From contig JAICWC010000021.1 in assembly GCA_025934995.1 (NCBI GenBank), positions 1 to 32,025 of the forward strand: 32,025 bases of DNA, read 5' to 3'. Under the pieces are notes generated by a model that saw only the letters and a program-made list of their open reading frames with translations, had not been told where the DNA came from and ran no database searches. Origin of the DNA: Thermoleophilia bacterium. Lineage in GTDB: Bacteria; Actinomycetota; Thermoleophilia; Gaiellales; Gaiellaceae. A program made the translations under genes and the position numbers. This document shows, piece after piece, positions 7,346 through 15,588 of this stretch. The first letter of the stretch is position 1. Each line of letters begins with the position of its first letter.

Positions 7346-8013
7346 GCGAGCCGCAGCTCCCGGAGTCGCATGTCGAGCAACTTGCCGGCGAGCTCGACGC
7401 GGTAGAGGGTGTACGCGAGCACGAGCACCGCGACCTGCGAGACGATGTACGCCGCGAGGATCCAGCCGCCGAAGTTCGGGCCGTGCCGCGTGAAGACCTG
7501 CGGGTGGATCAGGCTCTGCGAGAGCCGGATCGCGAGGAAGCTGACCGGTACGAGCACGACGCCGAACAGCGCATACACCGCGCTCAGGTTCGCGCGCTGC
7601 GGGCCGGGGTCGACCGAGAAGCGCAACATGAAGTACGCCGCGTAGAAGAGGAAGAGGACGAGAAAGAGCACGAGCTGGTTCTCGCTCCAGACCCACCAGT
7701 GACCCCACGAGATCTTGGCCCAGATCGAGCCGGTGAGGAGCACCAGCACCCCGAAGATCACGCCCTGATGGACGGCGACGTAGCTCTCGAGATCGGCGCG
7801 TGGGTCCCGTTTCCAGAGATGGCGCAGCGCCTTCCACGCACCGGCGCCGAAGCAGAGGTACGCCGTGAAGGCGATCGAGACGTGGAAGTAGAAGATCCGC
7901 TGCGAGAACCCCTGATCGGCGTCGTTCGGCGCGACGAAGAAGACGAGCGCGAGCGCGAGCGTGACGAGGACGAGGGAGGCCGTCGCGAGCACGGGGAGGG
8001 GGATCCGGCGCAC
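7342..8013 (-). CDS. ccmC: Heme exporter subunit CcmC (cytochrome c assembly)
   Basis: The 223-residue, six-segment membrane protein shows the CcmC order: QRIFYFHVSIAFTAY with an external His (residue 44), then VHQGVIFGVLVLLTGSIWAK, and SWGHWWVWSENQLVLF at residues 102-117. CcmC loads heme onto CcmE at the outer face. The tryptophan-rich motif is kept only in its first half; the usual WD-x-R-L-T is replaced by WSENQL. The start is not obvious: no ATG lies in the right region, and GTG 8013 gives a normal N-terminal membrane helix. The ccmB stop is 14 bases upstream and no strong ribosome site is seen. Confidence 0.88.
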   Translation of the reverse strand: MRRIPLPVLATASLVLVTLALALVFFVAPNDADQGFSQRIFYFHVSIAFTAYLCFGAGAWKALRHLWKRDPRADLESYVAVHQGVIFGVLVLLTGSIWAKISWGHWWVWSENQLVLFLVLFLFYAAYFMLRFSVDPGPQRANLSAVYALFGVVLVPVSFLAIRLSQSLIHPQVFTRHGPNFGGWILAAYIVSQVAVLVLAYTLYRVELAGKLLDMRLRELRLA

Positions 8014-8027
8014 GAGATCGATTGTGC

Positions 8028-8666
8028 CTACTCGACCACGACGTACTCGAAGGCTGCCCAACAGAGCAGCGCGAAGAGCAGGTCGTAGAGCCCGAGGAAG
8101 CCGAGGTAGCGGCCGGGGCCGTGGACGACCGAGGCGCCGACGCCGCCGATGACGAGGGGGATCGCGAGGGGCAGGAAGAGGAGCGGCAGGAGCAGCTCCC
8201 GGGCGCGGGTCACGACCGCCGTCGCACCGACGAACGTCCCCACGGCGCAGATGCCGAGATCGGCGAGCGCGACGCCGGCGACGGTCGATCCGCGCAGACC
8301 GTGGAAGAAGAGCTCGAACAACGGCAGGGCGACGATCTCGGCCGCGGCGAGAAACGTCAGCGTCGCGAGCGACTTCGCGAGCCAGATCGCGCTGCGGTCG
8401 CACGGGGCGAGCACGAGCGCGTCGAGCGTCCGCTGCTCCCGTTCCGGCACGAACGCGCGACCGAGCGCGAGCAGGGCGGTGAAGACGATGGCGACCCAGA
8501 GCAATCCGCTCGCCGCGAGCCGCGACGATCCCGCGGGAAGCGAGAAATGGAAGACGACGAACACCGCAGCGACGAAGAGCAGCATCGCCGGGAGCGTGTC
8601 GCGCGCGCGCAGCTCCAGGAGCAGATCCTTGCGCGTCAGTGCGCCGACGTCAGAGAGATAGCTCAC
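8028..8666 (-). CDS. ccmB: Heme exporter subunit CcmB (ABC permease)
   Basis: The 212-residue protein has about six membrane segments and CcmB features: ALTRKDLLLELRARDTLPAMLLF at the N-terminus, then ALGRAFVPEREQRTLDALVLAP, ELFFHGLRG, and RARELLLPLLFLPLAIPLVIGG. It is the membrane half of the CcmAB ATPase complex of cytochrome c maturation System I. I prefer GTG 8666, which overlaps ccmA by 17 bases and begins just before family similarity; an ATG at 8699 would add 11 residues and a 50-base overlap. Confidence 0.88.
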   Translation of the reverse strand: MSYLSDVGALTRKDLLLELRARDTLPAMLLFVAAVFVVFHFSLPAGSSRLAASGLLWVAIVFTALLALGRAFVPEREQRTLDALVLAPCDRSAIWLAKSLATLTFLAAAEIVALPLFELFFHGLRGSTVAGVALADLGICAVGTFVGATAVVTRARELLLPLLFLPLAIPLVIGGVGASVVHGPGRYLGFLGLYDLLFALLCWAAFEYVVVE

Positions 8667-9231
8667 TCGTCGCCAGTCGCCGGACACGTTGCGGATCATG
8701 TGTCGACACGAGGAACGTCCGCTCGCCGCGCAGCTCCGCAAGCTGCGCGTCCAGCAGCTCTGCTCCCTGTGCATCGAGCGCCGTGTACGGCTCGTCGAGA
8801 ATGAGGAGCTGCGGATCGTGGAGGAGGACTCGGCAAAGCGCGAGCCGCTGCGTCATCCCGCGCGAGTACGCGGCGACGCGCTCGTGGCGTGCATCCCAGA
8901 GACCGAACCGCTCCAGCAGCATGCCGATCCGCTCGCGCCGCTCGGGCACGTGGTACAGCCGTCCATAGAGCTCGAGGTTCTCGAGCGCCGTCAGCTCGCG
9001 ATACACGAGTGGGTCGTGCGCAAGCAAGCCGATGCGCTCGCGCGTGACGTCGACCCGCAGCTCGCCCTCGCTCGGCAGCGCCAGCCCTGCGACGAGCCGC
9101 AGCAGCGTCGTCTTGCCCGAGCCGTTCGGCCCGGTGACGACGGCGAACGCACCGTCCGCAACGTCGAGGTCGACGCCGCGCAGGACGCGCTTGTCGCCGA
9201 AGCGGCGGCCGAGGCCGCGCGCCGCGATCAC
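8650..9231 (-). CDS. ccmA: Heme exporter ATPase CcmA
   Basis: The 193-residue ABC ATPase has Walker A GPNGSGKTTLLR, the signature YSRGMTQRL, Walker B LLILDEPYTALD and the switch His in VSTHD. Its short length, and the ccmB, ccmC and ccmD genes that follow, identify it as CcmA, which powers release of heme-loaded CcmE. The YSRGMTQRL signature is the CcmA-type variant of LSGGQ. GTG 9231 overlaps the ubiA-family stop by 4 bases (GTGA). The frame stays open far upstream across the neighbouring gene, but that part has no similarity. Confidence 0.9.
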   Translation of the reverse strand: MIAARGLGRRFGDKRVLRGVDLDVADGAFAVVTGPNGSGKTTLLRLVAGLALPSEGELRVDVTRERIGLLAHDPLVYRELTALENLELYGRLYHVPERRERIGMLLERFGLWDARHERVAAYSRGMTQRLALCRVLLHDPQLLILDEPYTALDAQGAELLDAQLAELRGERTFLVSTHDPQRVRRLATSELSL

Positions 9232-10088
9232 GTGACTGCGTCGACGATGACGAACGCCGCGAACACGACACTGATGACGCCGTTCATCGTGAAGAACGCG
9301 GCGTCGAGCCGACGGAGGTCGCCGGGTCGCACCAACGTGTGCTCGTAACCGAGCAACACGCCGACCGCAGCGACGCCGACCCAGTAGAGAATGCCGACGT
9401 CGAGGCCGAGCCCGACGCCGACGAGGCAGACGACGGTCGCGATGTGGGCGATCCGCGCCGCCGCGAACGCGCCTCTCACACCGAAGCGGGTCGCGATCGA
9501 GTGCAGCCCTTCCCCGCGGTCGACGTCGAGATCGAACAGCGCATAGAAGAAGTCGAAGCCGGCGACCCACAAGGCGACGGCGGCGCCGAGCAACCAGGCC
9601 TGCCACGGCAGATGGTTCGTGATCGCGACCCACGCGCCGACCGGGGCGAGCCCGTCGGCAACACCCAGCCACAGATGACAGAGCCACGTGAAGCGCTTGA
9701 GGTACGGATAGACGACGAACATCACGACGGGAATGGGCCAGAGGTAGTGCGTCTTCGGCGCGAGCTGATAGACGGCAACGAGGAAGAGCGCGAGCGACGC
9801 GGCGCAGAAGACGGCGACCTGAACGGTCGACAGCTGGCCGCTCGGCAGCTCGCGGCCCGCGGTGCGCGGGTTCCGCGCATCGATCCGGGCGTCGACGAGC
9901 CGGTTCAGCGCCATCGCGAGCGAGCGGGCGCCGACCATCGCGACGGTGATCCACGCGAGGTCGTGTGCGGACGGCGACCCGCCTACGGCGAGGAACGCGC
10001 CGACATACGCGAACGGCAGCGCAAAGACCGTGTGCTCGATCTTGACGAGCCGCGCGTAGCGCGTCGGCAGTGGAGCGACGACGCTCAT
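9228..10088 (-). CDS. UbiA-family prenyltransferase (possible MqnP-like)
   Basis: The 286-residue polytopic protein has the two aspartate-rich sites of the UbiA superfamily: NRLVDARIDARNPRT in the second-third segments and FDLDVDRGEGLHSIATRFG in the second half. Its N-terminus, KIEHTVFALPFAYVGAFLA, resembles the putative 4-hydroxybenzoate polyprenyltransferase subgroup that in many bacteria serves the futalosine menaquinone route. The substrate is therefore inferred to be an aromatic acid plus a long prenyl diphosphate. No other mqn or ubi gene is in view. ATG 10088 overlaps the mog stop by 4 bases; the stop overlaps ccmA. Confidence 0.85.
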   Translation of the reverse strand: MSVVAPLPTRYARLVKIEHTVFALPFAYVGAFLAVGGSPSAHDLAWITVAMVGARSLAMALNRLVDARIDARNPRTAGRELPSGQLSTVQVAVFCAASLALFLVAVYQLAPKTHYLWPIPVVMFVVYPYLKRFTWLCHLWLGVADGLAPVGAWVAITNHLPWQAWLLGAAVALWVAGFDFFYALFDLDVDRGEGLHSIATRFGVRGAFAAARIAHIATVVCLVGVGLGLDVGILYWVGVAAVGVLLGYEHTLVRPGDLRRLDAAFFTMNGVISVVFAAFVIVDAVT

Positions 10089-10564
10089 GTCTGCTCGTGC
10101 ACCGTCGCCTCGTCGGCCAACAGGCGGAGCGCATGCTCGAGCGCGGGACGCAGCACGGCGTAGCCGTCGCGGCAACCGCCGGTCGAACCGGGGAGGTTGA
10201 CGACGAGGGCCGAGCCGGCGACACCCGCGACGCCGCGCGCCAGCAGGCCGTGTGGCGTCTTCTGGATCGAGTCGGCACGCAGCGCCTGCGCGATCCCGGG
10301 CGCCTCGCGGTCGAGGACGTCCCGTGTCGCCTCGGGCGTCACGTCGCGCGGCGCGAGACCCGTCCCGCCGGTCGAGAGGACGAGCTGAGCCGACTGCACG
10401 AGCTCACGCAATGCAGCCGCGATCTGGTCGCGCTCGTCGGGAACGACGCGGCGCTCGACGTCGTAGCCGTCGGCGTGCAGCAAGTCTTCGAGCGCGTCGC
10501 CGCTCCGGTCCTCGGCCTCTCCGCGCGAGACGCGGTCCGAGACCGTCAACACAGCCGCCCTCAT
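10085..10564 (-). CDS. mog: Molybdopterin adenylyltransferase-family protein (Mog/MoaB)
   Basis: The 159-residue protein is a MoaB/Mog fold. It shows [20 protein letters not shown] at the N-terminus, [20 protein letters not shown] in the middle, and [18 protein letters not shown] near the C-terminus. Mog adenylates molybdopterin before MoeA inserts molybdate; MoaB proteins in bacteria without a separate Mog often fill this step. The ATG at 10562-10564 overlaps the moaC stop by 4 bases. A moeA gene lies 8 kb away at 18182-19381. Confidence 0.88.
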   Translation of the reverse strand: MRAAVLTVSDRVSRGEAEDRSGDALEDLLHADGYDVERRVVPDERDQIAAALRELVQSAQLVLSTGGTGLAPRDVTPEATRDVLDREAPGIAQALRADSIQKTPHGLLARGVAGVAGSALVVNLPGSTGGCRDGYAVLRPALEHALRLLADEATVHEQT

Positions 10565-11001
10565 TGCTTCGTCTTCTCCACGAGCGTGATCTCGCTCAAC
10601 GTCATCGTCTTGTCGATCGCCTTCGCCATGTCGTAGACAGTGAGCGCTGCGACGGCGACGGCCGTCAGCGCTTCCATCTCGACACCGGTCTGCGCCGTCG
10701 TCTCCGCGACGCCGACGATCTCGACGCGGTCGTCGCGAACCTCGAGCGTGACGTCGACGTGCGAGAGCGGCAGTGGATGGCACAGCGGGATCAACTCGCT
10801 CGTCCGCTTCGCGGCCATGATCCCTGCGAGCTGCGCCGTCGTCAGCGCGTCGCCTTTCGGCAGCGCGCGCAGCTGCGCAGCGGTCTCGGGAGCCATGCGC
10901 ACCTCGCCGCGCGCCACGGCACGCCGCCGCTGCAGCGGCTTCCCGCCGACGTCGACCATGTGGACTGCGCCGCTTTCGTCGACGTGACTGAGGTCGCTCA
11001 C
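10561..11001 (-). CDS. moaC: Cyclic pyranopterin monophosphate synthase
   Basis: The 146-residue enzyme works with MoaA to turn GTP into cyclic pyranopterin monophosphate. Family stretches are complete: [41 protein letters not shown], and [19 protein letters not shown] followed by [11 protein letters not shown]. The GTG at 10999-11001 is chosen because it yields the normal [17 protein letters not shown] start and overlaps the ALDH stop by 4 bases (GTGA). moaA is not in the window. Confidence 0.94.
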   Translation of the reverse strand: MSDLSHVDESGAVHMVDVGGKPLQRRRAVARGEVRMAPETAAQLRALPKGDALTTAQLAGIMAAKRTSELIPLCHPLPLSHVDVTLEVRDDRVEIVGVAETTAQTGVEMEALTAVAVAALTVYDMAKAIDKTMTLSEITLVEKTKQ

Positions 11002-12359
11002 CGCGACCGCTTCGCAAGATGGACGAGATCGCGGCGGTGTCGCCACGCGGCGCGCGCACGCTCGAATCCCTCGCCGTAGAGAACGTCCAGGGTGTTGCGC
11101 AGCGCCGAGGCGGTGCGGTCGTCGTAGGGGAACCACCAGCCGGGCTTCATGCGCCCGCGATCGGCATCCATGTATTTCACCTGCACGCATTCGTACAGCC
11201 CGTGCTTGCCGCTCGTTCGCCCGAAGCCCGAGGCCTTCGTGCCGCCCCACGGCGCCTGCCCGGTTGCGAAGGAGTAGCCGAAGTCGTTCACCCAGACCAT
11301 CCCCGCGTCGAGCCGCCGGGCGACCCGGTCCGCCCGTTCGAGGTCGCGCGTCCAGACGCTCGCACCGAGACCAAAGCTCGTGTCGTTCGCACGCCGCACC
11401 GCGTCGTCATCGCCGTCGAACGTCTCGATCGCGACGACCGGCGCGAACAGCTCCTCGTCGGGCAGTGGGCCGTCGACGACCTCCGCCGGCCGGACTTCCT
11501 TCGTCAACACGAGCGGTGCGAGCTCGAGCGTTTGCGCGAACTGCTCGAGCTTTCGACGGAACTCGTCGTACAGCGGCCGCTCGACGAAGAGCCGCTCGGC
11601 GCTGACGCAGGCCTGCCCGGCATTGAGAAACGACGCGAAGGCGGCGCCCTCGACGGCGCGATCGACGTCGGCGTCCGCGAACACGACCATCGCGTCGCGA
11701 CCGCCGAGCTCGAGCACGACGGGGCAGCCGCGCGCACCCGCTGCCGCGGCGACCTTGCGGCCGACCGCGACGGAGCCCGTGAAGAAGAGCTTCGCGATCC
11801 CCGGCTCCGCGACGAGAGCCTCGCCGGCCTCGCGGTCGCACGGGGCCGGTTGCACGAGCCCGAGGGGCATGCCGGCCTCTTCGAGGACACGCACGACCCA
11901 CTCAGCCGATTCCGGCGTGTGCTCCGACGGCTTGAGCACGACACCGTTGCCGGCGGCGATCGCCGTCGCGACGACGCCGAAGGGGATAGCGAACGGGACG
12001 TTCCACGGCGTGATCGCGCCCACGACGCCGAACGGCTCGTAGACGATCCAGGCGCGCTTCATCTTCAGGTGCAGCTGCGTCACCGGCACCGGTTCGTCGC
12101 GTAGAACCCGCTCGACGTTGCGCGAGAGCCATTGCGCATGGTCGGCGGCCGCATACAGCTCGTTGGCGATCGCTTCCGTGCGCGGCTTCGCGGTCTCGGC
12201 GATCACCGTGTCGGCGATACGGTCGGCGTGACGACGGATGACGCGCACCGCCTCGCGCAGGACGTCGGCGCGCTGCGCCGGCGGCCGCCGTTCCCATTGC
12301 TCCTGCGCAGCCCGCGCAGCAGCAACGAGTGAATCAGTGCGAACTGCGCTCGTCGCCAT
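10998..12359 (-). CDS. Aldehyde dehydrogenase family protein with an internal deletion
   Basis: The 453-residue protein has the catalytic set of NAD(P)-dependent aldehyde dehydrogenases: TPWN with Asn120, the cofactor stretch [19 protein letters not shown], the general base Glu217 in LELGG, and the nucleophile Cys251 in [12 protein letters not shown]. After [17 protein letters not shown] (about 264-280) the sequence jumps almost directly to [24 protein letters not shown]. The usual stretch with GDP, GPLI and an A-x-x-x-G-A region, about 45-50 residues, is absent. A C-terminal tail of about 50 residues after VKYMDADRG offsets the length. The substrate is unknown. ATG 12359 lies inside the upstream gene's end (26-base overlap). 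Confidence 0.88.
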   Translation of the reverse strand: MATSAVRTDSLVAAARAAQEQWERRPPAQRADVLREAVRVIRRHADRIADTVIAETAKPRTEAIANELYAAADHAQWLSRNVERVLRDEPVPVTQLHLKMKRAWIVYEPFGVVGAITPWNVPFAIPFGVVATAIAAGNGVVLKPSEHTPESAEWVVRVLEEAGMPLGLVQPAPCDREAGEALVAEPGIAKLFFTGSVAVGRKVAAAAGARGCPVVLELGGRDAMVVFADADVDRAVEGAAFASFLNAGQACVSAERLFVERPLYDEFRRKLEQFAQTLELAPLVLTKEVRPAEVVDGPLPDEELFAPVVAIETFDGDDDAVRRANDTSFGLGASVWTRDLERADRVARRLDAGMVWVNDFGYSFATGQAPWGGTKASGFGRTSGKHGLYECVQVKYMDADRGRMKPGWWFPYDDRTASALRNTLDVLYGEGFERARAAWRHRRDLVHLAKRSR

Positions 12360-13827
12360 GCGCAAATGCTACGCCGACCCGGTCGAGATCCGCGAGCTGC
12401 GCGGCGAGCCACGCAGCAAGGTCGTGGCGGCGCACGGACCCGCGGATCGCCTCCAGCCGCCGCCGGCGCTCGTCCGCGTCCATCGTGAGCGCCTCGTTGA
12501 TCGCCTGCGCCTGCCCGTAGACGTCGAAGGGATTGACCGTCAGCGCCCACTCGCCGAGCTCTTCGTGCGCACCGGTGTTCTCCGAGAGGATCAGAACGCC
12601 ATCGCGTTCGTTGACGAGCGACGCCTCCTTCGAGACGAGGTTGAGCCCGTCGAAAACGGCGTTCACGAGCAAGACGTCGTACTGCTTGTACGCCGCCACC
12701 GATTGCGTGAAGTTGTCGCCGACCTGCAAGTCGATCGGCGTCCAACCCTCCGACTGGAAGCGATCGTTGACCGCGCGGGCCTCGCGCTGGATCGCAGCGA
12801 GATACTCGGAGTACTCGGGGACGTCCTGCCGTGACGGATCGAGCAGTGCGAGCAGCGTCACTCGGCCGTGCATCTCGGGATGCATGTCGAGGAAGAGCGC
12901 GAAGGCGCGGAAGCCGCGCACGACGTTCTTCGACGGATCGGTACGGTCGACACGGAGGATGAGGAACTCGGGGCGGCGCTCGACGATCACGCGCTCCTCC
13001 TCGAGCACCGCCGCGTCGTCGCGGAGATCCTCGAACTCCTGCGGCTCGATCGAGAGCGGATGAGACGTCACGAGCGTGCGTCGCCCATCGTGAACGACGG
13101 TCGACTCTGCGTAATCGACCTCCGCGCCGAGGACATCCTCGCACGTGCGCAGGAAGTTGCGTTTCCACCGCGCGGTGTGAAAGCCGAGGATGTCGTTCGC
13201 GAGCACGCCCTCGTGAACGGCTCGCCGCAGATGCTCCGGGAGCACGTGCCAGTAATCCCTCTCGGGCCACGGGATGTGGATGAAGTGCGCGAGCAGTGCA
13301 TCGGGCCGTTGCTCCCGCACGAGCTTCGGCGCGAGATAGAGGTGATAGTCGTGGAAGAAGACCGCTGCGGCGGGATCGCGATCGAGCTCGGCAATGGTCG
13401 CGCGCGCGAAGCCCTCGTTCACCGGGAGGTAGCCGTTGAACCACGCGTTGTGGAGGCCGAGATCGAGATCCGGCGCGTATGGCAGTCCCCACATGTAGTG
13501 CTGCAGGAACCACAGCGTCGGGTTCGCGACGACGTTGTAGTACCAGTCGTACGCCGACGTGTCGTGCGCGACGAGCCGAAGCCGGTACGGGGCGCCCTCG
13601 CGAGAGGTCTCCTCGAAGGCGTCTCCGGCGCGCTCGGTGGAGACTGCGCGGTCCTCGTCGCTCATCGCGCTCGCGATCCAGGTCACGTCGTGATGCGTGA
13701 CGAGGCTGCGCAAGGCGGTGACGAGGCCGCCGCCGCCGCGTATCGTCGTCCGCTCGCCTTCCGCGGAGCGCGCGTACGACACGGGCGCACGGTTGGCGAC
13801 GACGATCAGCTTGCGACGGGTTCCCAC
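12334..13827 (-). CDS. otsA: GT20 family glycosyltransferase, trehalose-6-phosphate synthase-like
   Basis: The 497-residue protein resembles OtsA, which makes trehalose 6-phosphate from UDP- or other NDP-glucose and glucose 6-phosphate. It shows VVANRAPVSY at the start, RGGGGLVTAL, FFHDYHLYLAP, HFIHIPWPERDYW, GFHTARW and FDGLNLVSKEA. The nucleotide-sugar loop, usually DRLDYTKG, reads DRTDPSKN, and the usual LSEFAGA is LSENTGAHEEL; Arg and Lys of the loop are kept. A related acceptor cannot be excluded. No trehalose-phosphate phosphatase gene is adjacent. The start is GTG 13827, which directly follows a TAGGTT -10-like element by 7 bases, suggesting a leaderless message. It heads the 14-gene minus-strand run. 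Confidence 0.85.
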   Translation of the reverse strand: MGTRRKLIVVANRAPVSYARSAEGERTTIRGGGGLVTALRSLVTHHDVTWIASAMSDEDRAVSTERAGDAFEETSREGAPYRLRLVAHDTSAYDWYYNVVANPTLWFLQHYMWGLPYAPDLDLGLHNAWFNGYLPVNEGFARATIAELDRDPAAAVFFHDYHLYLAPKLVREQRPDALLAHFIHIPWPERDYWHVLPEHLRRAVHEGVLANDILGFHTARWKRNFLRTCEDVLGAEVDYAESTVVHDGRRTLVTSHPLSIEPQEFEDLRDDAAVLEEERVIVERRPEFLILRVDRTDPSKNVVRGFRAFALFLDMHPEMHGRVTLLALLDPSRQDVPEYSEYLAAIQREARAVNDRFQSEGWTPIDLQVGDNFTQSVAAYKQYDVLLVNAVFDGLNLVSKEASLVNERDGVLILSENTGAHEELGEWALTVNPFDVYGQAQAINEALTMDADERRRRLEAIRGSVRRHDLAAWLAAQLADLDRVGVAFAHGDERSSH

Positions 13828-13834
13828 CGAGAGG

Positions 13835-13840
13835 AACCTA
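13835..13840 (-). promoter_or_regulatory. Candidate -10 element for a leaderless otsA transcript
   Basis: TAGGTT on the minus strand ends 7 bases before the GTG at 13827, so transcription would begin at or next to the start codon. No good -35 is seen. If active, it would be the promoter for the whole run down to 2969. Confidence 0.4.
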
Positions 13841-13857
13841 TCCCGCCCGCGAACGCG

Positions 13858-14298
13858 TTACGCGAGGCGCTTCACGAAGCGCAGGGTCGAGCCGCGTACG
13901 CCGGGCTGCGAGTGGAGGTCGAACTCGTCGGCGATCGACTTGATGATCGCGATCCCGAGCCCTCCCTCCGTCAGGTCGTCGCCGCTCATCGCATCGCGCT
14001 CGCTCGGGTCGTTCGGATCGAAGCCGGCGCCGTCGTCGACGACCTCGATGCCGAGCCGGTCGGGATGGAGCTCGTAGCGCACGCCGACGCTGCCGTCGCC
14101 GTCGGGGCCGTACGCGTGGCGGACCGAGTTCGAGACGGCTTCCGTCAGCGCGAGCTTCAGATCGGCCATCGTGTCGTCACCGATCTCGCGCAGCTGCCCG
14201 AGCCCCGTCAGGGCGAGTCGGCACAGCGTGATGTATTCGGGCTTCGCAGGGATGCGGAGCTCGATCGTCCGGCCGCCGTCGAACTCGAAGGTCGCCAT
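13858..14298 (-). CDS. RsbW-like anti-sigma factor / serine kinase ATPase
   Basis: The 146-residue protein is a single HATPase_c domain of the RsbW/SpoIIAB kind. The N box is EAVSNSVRHAY, the G1 box is VVDDGAGFDP, and the G2 box is GGLGIAIIKSIADEF. Such proteins bind sigma factors or phosphorylate STAS-domain antagonists. Neither partner is encoded in the window, so the target is unknown. ATG 14298 begins the normal family N-terminus (MATFEFDGG...IPAKPEY); the frame stays open 32 codons further. htrA lies 106 bases upstream on the same strand and otsA begins 30 bases downstream. Confidence 0.85.
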   Translation of the reverse strand: MATFEFDGGRTIELRIPAKPEYITLCRLALTGLGQLREIGDDTMADLKLALTEAVSNSVRHAYGPDGDGSVGVRYELHPDRLGIEVVDDGAGFDPNDPSERDAMSGDDLTEGGLGIAIIKSIADEFDLHSQPGVRGSTLRFVKRLA

Positions 14299-14309
14299 GC
14301 CATCGTCCG

Positions 14310-14335
14310 TTTCCCGCAATTTTTCGATCCTAAAC
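14310..14335 (-). promoter_or_regulatory. Possible alternative-sigma (SigB-like) promoter upstream of the RsbW-like gene
   Basis: On the minus strand GTTTAG (14335-14330), a 14-base spacer and GGGAAA (14315-14310) resemble the GTTT-N14-GGGWA pattern of SigB-type promoters. It ends 11 bases before the ATG. An overlapping TAGGAT (14333-14328) could instead be a housekeeping -10. Both are weak readings. Confidence 0.25.
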
Positions 14336-14404
14336 CCGCCGATTTCTGTCGCTTTCGGACCTGGCGCCCTCCGCACCTCTTGGCCTACCCACAAACGGGG
14401 CGTT

Positions 14405-15553
14405 CTAACGCACCGGGCGCTCCGCGAGTGTGATCGAGAGCGTCAGGCGCCTCGAGCCGCGGACGACCGAGAGGCGCGCGGAGCGACCGGGCGCCAGTGT
14501 CGTGACGATCCGCACGAGCGCGTCCGCGCCGGTTACCGGACGGCCGTCGACCGCGGTGACGACGTCACCGCCCTCCCAGACGGTCTCGCCGAGGAAGGAC
14601 TCTTCCTTCGTGCCGCCGCGGACGCCGGCGCGATCGGCCGGGCCGCCGGCCGTGACGTGATCGACCAGGGCGCCGTGCTGGACGCCGAGCCCGAGGTGCT
14701 GGGCGAGCGACGGCGTCAGGTCCTCCGCCTGGATGCCCGCGTACGCGTACGTGCTGTGTCCCTTTGTCAACAGCGCGTGGAGAGAGCGCCGGGCCGAGTC
14801 GATCGGGACGGCGAAGCCGATCCCGGCCGGCCCGCCCGAATCGCTGCGAATCTGGGCGTTGATACCGATGACGCGGCCGGCGGCATCGAGCAGTGGCCCA
14901 CCGGAGCTGCCGTGTGCGAGCGGCGCATCGGTCTGGATCGCGTCCGTCAGCTCGAAGCTCGGCGCTGTCAGGGCTGCGATCGACCGCCCGACGCCGGAGA
15001 CGACGCCGACGGCGAGCGAATCGGCGTTCCCGAGCGGGCTGCCGATCGCGGCCACCGGCTCGCCGACCACCACCGAGGCCGAACGGCCGAGCGGCAGCGG
15101 CGTCAGGGCGTGCGCCTGCGGGTCGACATGGAGGACGCCGACGTCGTCGAAGACGTCCCAGCCGACGATCCGCGCCGGCACGCGATCGCGGTCGGGGAAC
15201 TCGACGTAGACTCGCGAGGCGCCGTGAACGGGCCCTGAGGTCTCGCCCGCGTTCGTGATCACGTGCGCGTTCGTGAGGATCGTCCCGTCACCCGCGACGA
15301 CGAAGCCCGAGCCCTGGGAGCCGGTACCGCCGAAGAACGCGAAGATCGTGACCACGCCCGGCGACCGCTCGGCGAAGATCCGGGCGGCCGAGAAGGCTGC
15401 GCGAGCCGTCGTCGCCGTGACGTCGTGGACGACGACCGTGTTCGTCTCGAGCCGCGTCTGCGTCGTGTCGAAGAGACCCGCCGCCCGGCCGATGCCGAGC
15501 GCGGCGATGCCGCCGACGAGGGCGCAGACGAGCGCGAGAACCGGCAGACGCAC
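14405..15553 (-). CDS. HtrA/DegP-like membrane-anchored serine protease with PDZ domain
   Basis: The 382-residue protein has an N-terminal membrane helix (about residues 4-27) and an extracellular linker. The trypsin-like domain carries His in TNAHVI, Asp in WDVFDDVGVLHVD and Ser in GSSGGPLLDAAG. A C-terminal PDZ domain follows (YAGIQAEDLTPSLAQHLGL to the end, with GGPADRAGV and GDVVTAVDGRPV). It probably degrades or trims misfolded proteins outside the membrane. GTG 15553 is preceded at 6 bases by TACAGT, and at 17 bases further by TTTCCA, so a leaderless transcript is likely. It faces the M28 peptidase gene across a 62-base region. Confidence 0.92.
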   Translation of the reverse strand: MRLPVLALVCALVGGIAALGIGRAAGLFDTTQTRLETNTVVVHDVTATTARAAFSAARIFAERSPGVVTIFAFFGGTGSQGSGFVVAGDGTILTNAHVITNAGETSGPVHGASRVYVEFPDRDRVPARIVGWDVFDDVGVLHVDPQAHALTPLPLGRSASVVVGEPVAAIGSPLGNADSLAVGVVSGVGRSIAALTAPSFELTDAIQTDAPLAHGSSGGPLLDAAGRVIGINAQIRSDSGGPAGIGFAVPIDSARRSLHALLTKGHSTYAYAGIQAEDLTPSLAQHLGLGVQHGALVDHVTAGGPADRAGVRGGTKEESFLGETVWEGGDVVTAVDGRPVTGADALVRIVTTLAPGRSARLSVVRGSRRLTLSITLAERPVR

Positions 15554-15559
15554 CGCCCG

Positions 15560-15588
15560 ACTGTATCGGCGGCATTTTCACGTGGAAA
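15560..15588 (-). promoter_or_regulatory. Candidate promoter of htrA-like gene (leaderless)
   Basis: Minus strand: -35 TTTCCA (15588-15583, 4 of 6 to TTGACA), a 17-base spacer, -10 TACAGT (15565-15560), then 6 bases to the GTG at 15553. It is the only leaderless-type promoter in the window with a recognisable -35. Confidence 0.45.

Noticed and set aside
10998-12359. Frameshifted or broken ALDH pseudogene
   Set aside because: The reading frame is intact from start to stop with all catalytic residues and the shortening is in frame, so it is reported as a deletion form, not a pseudogene.
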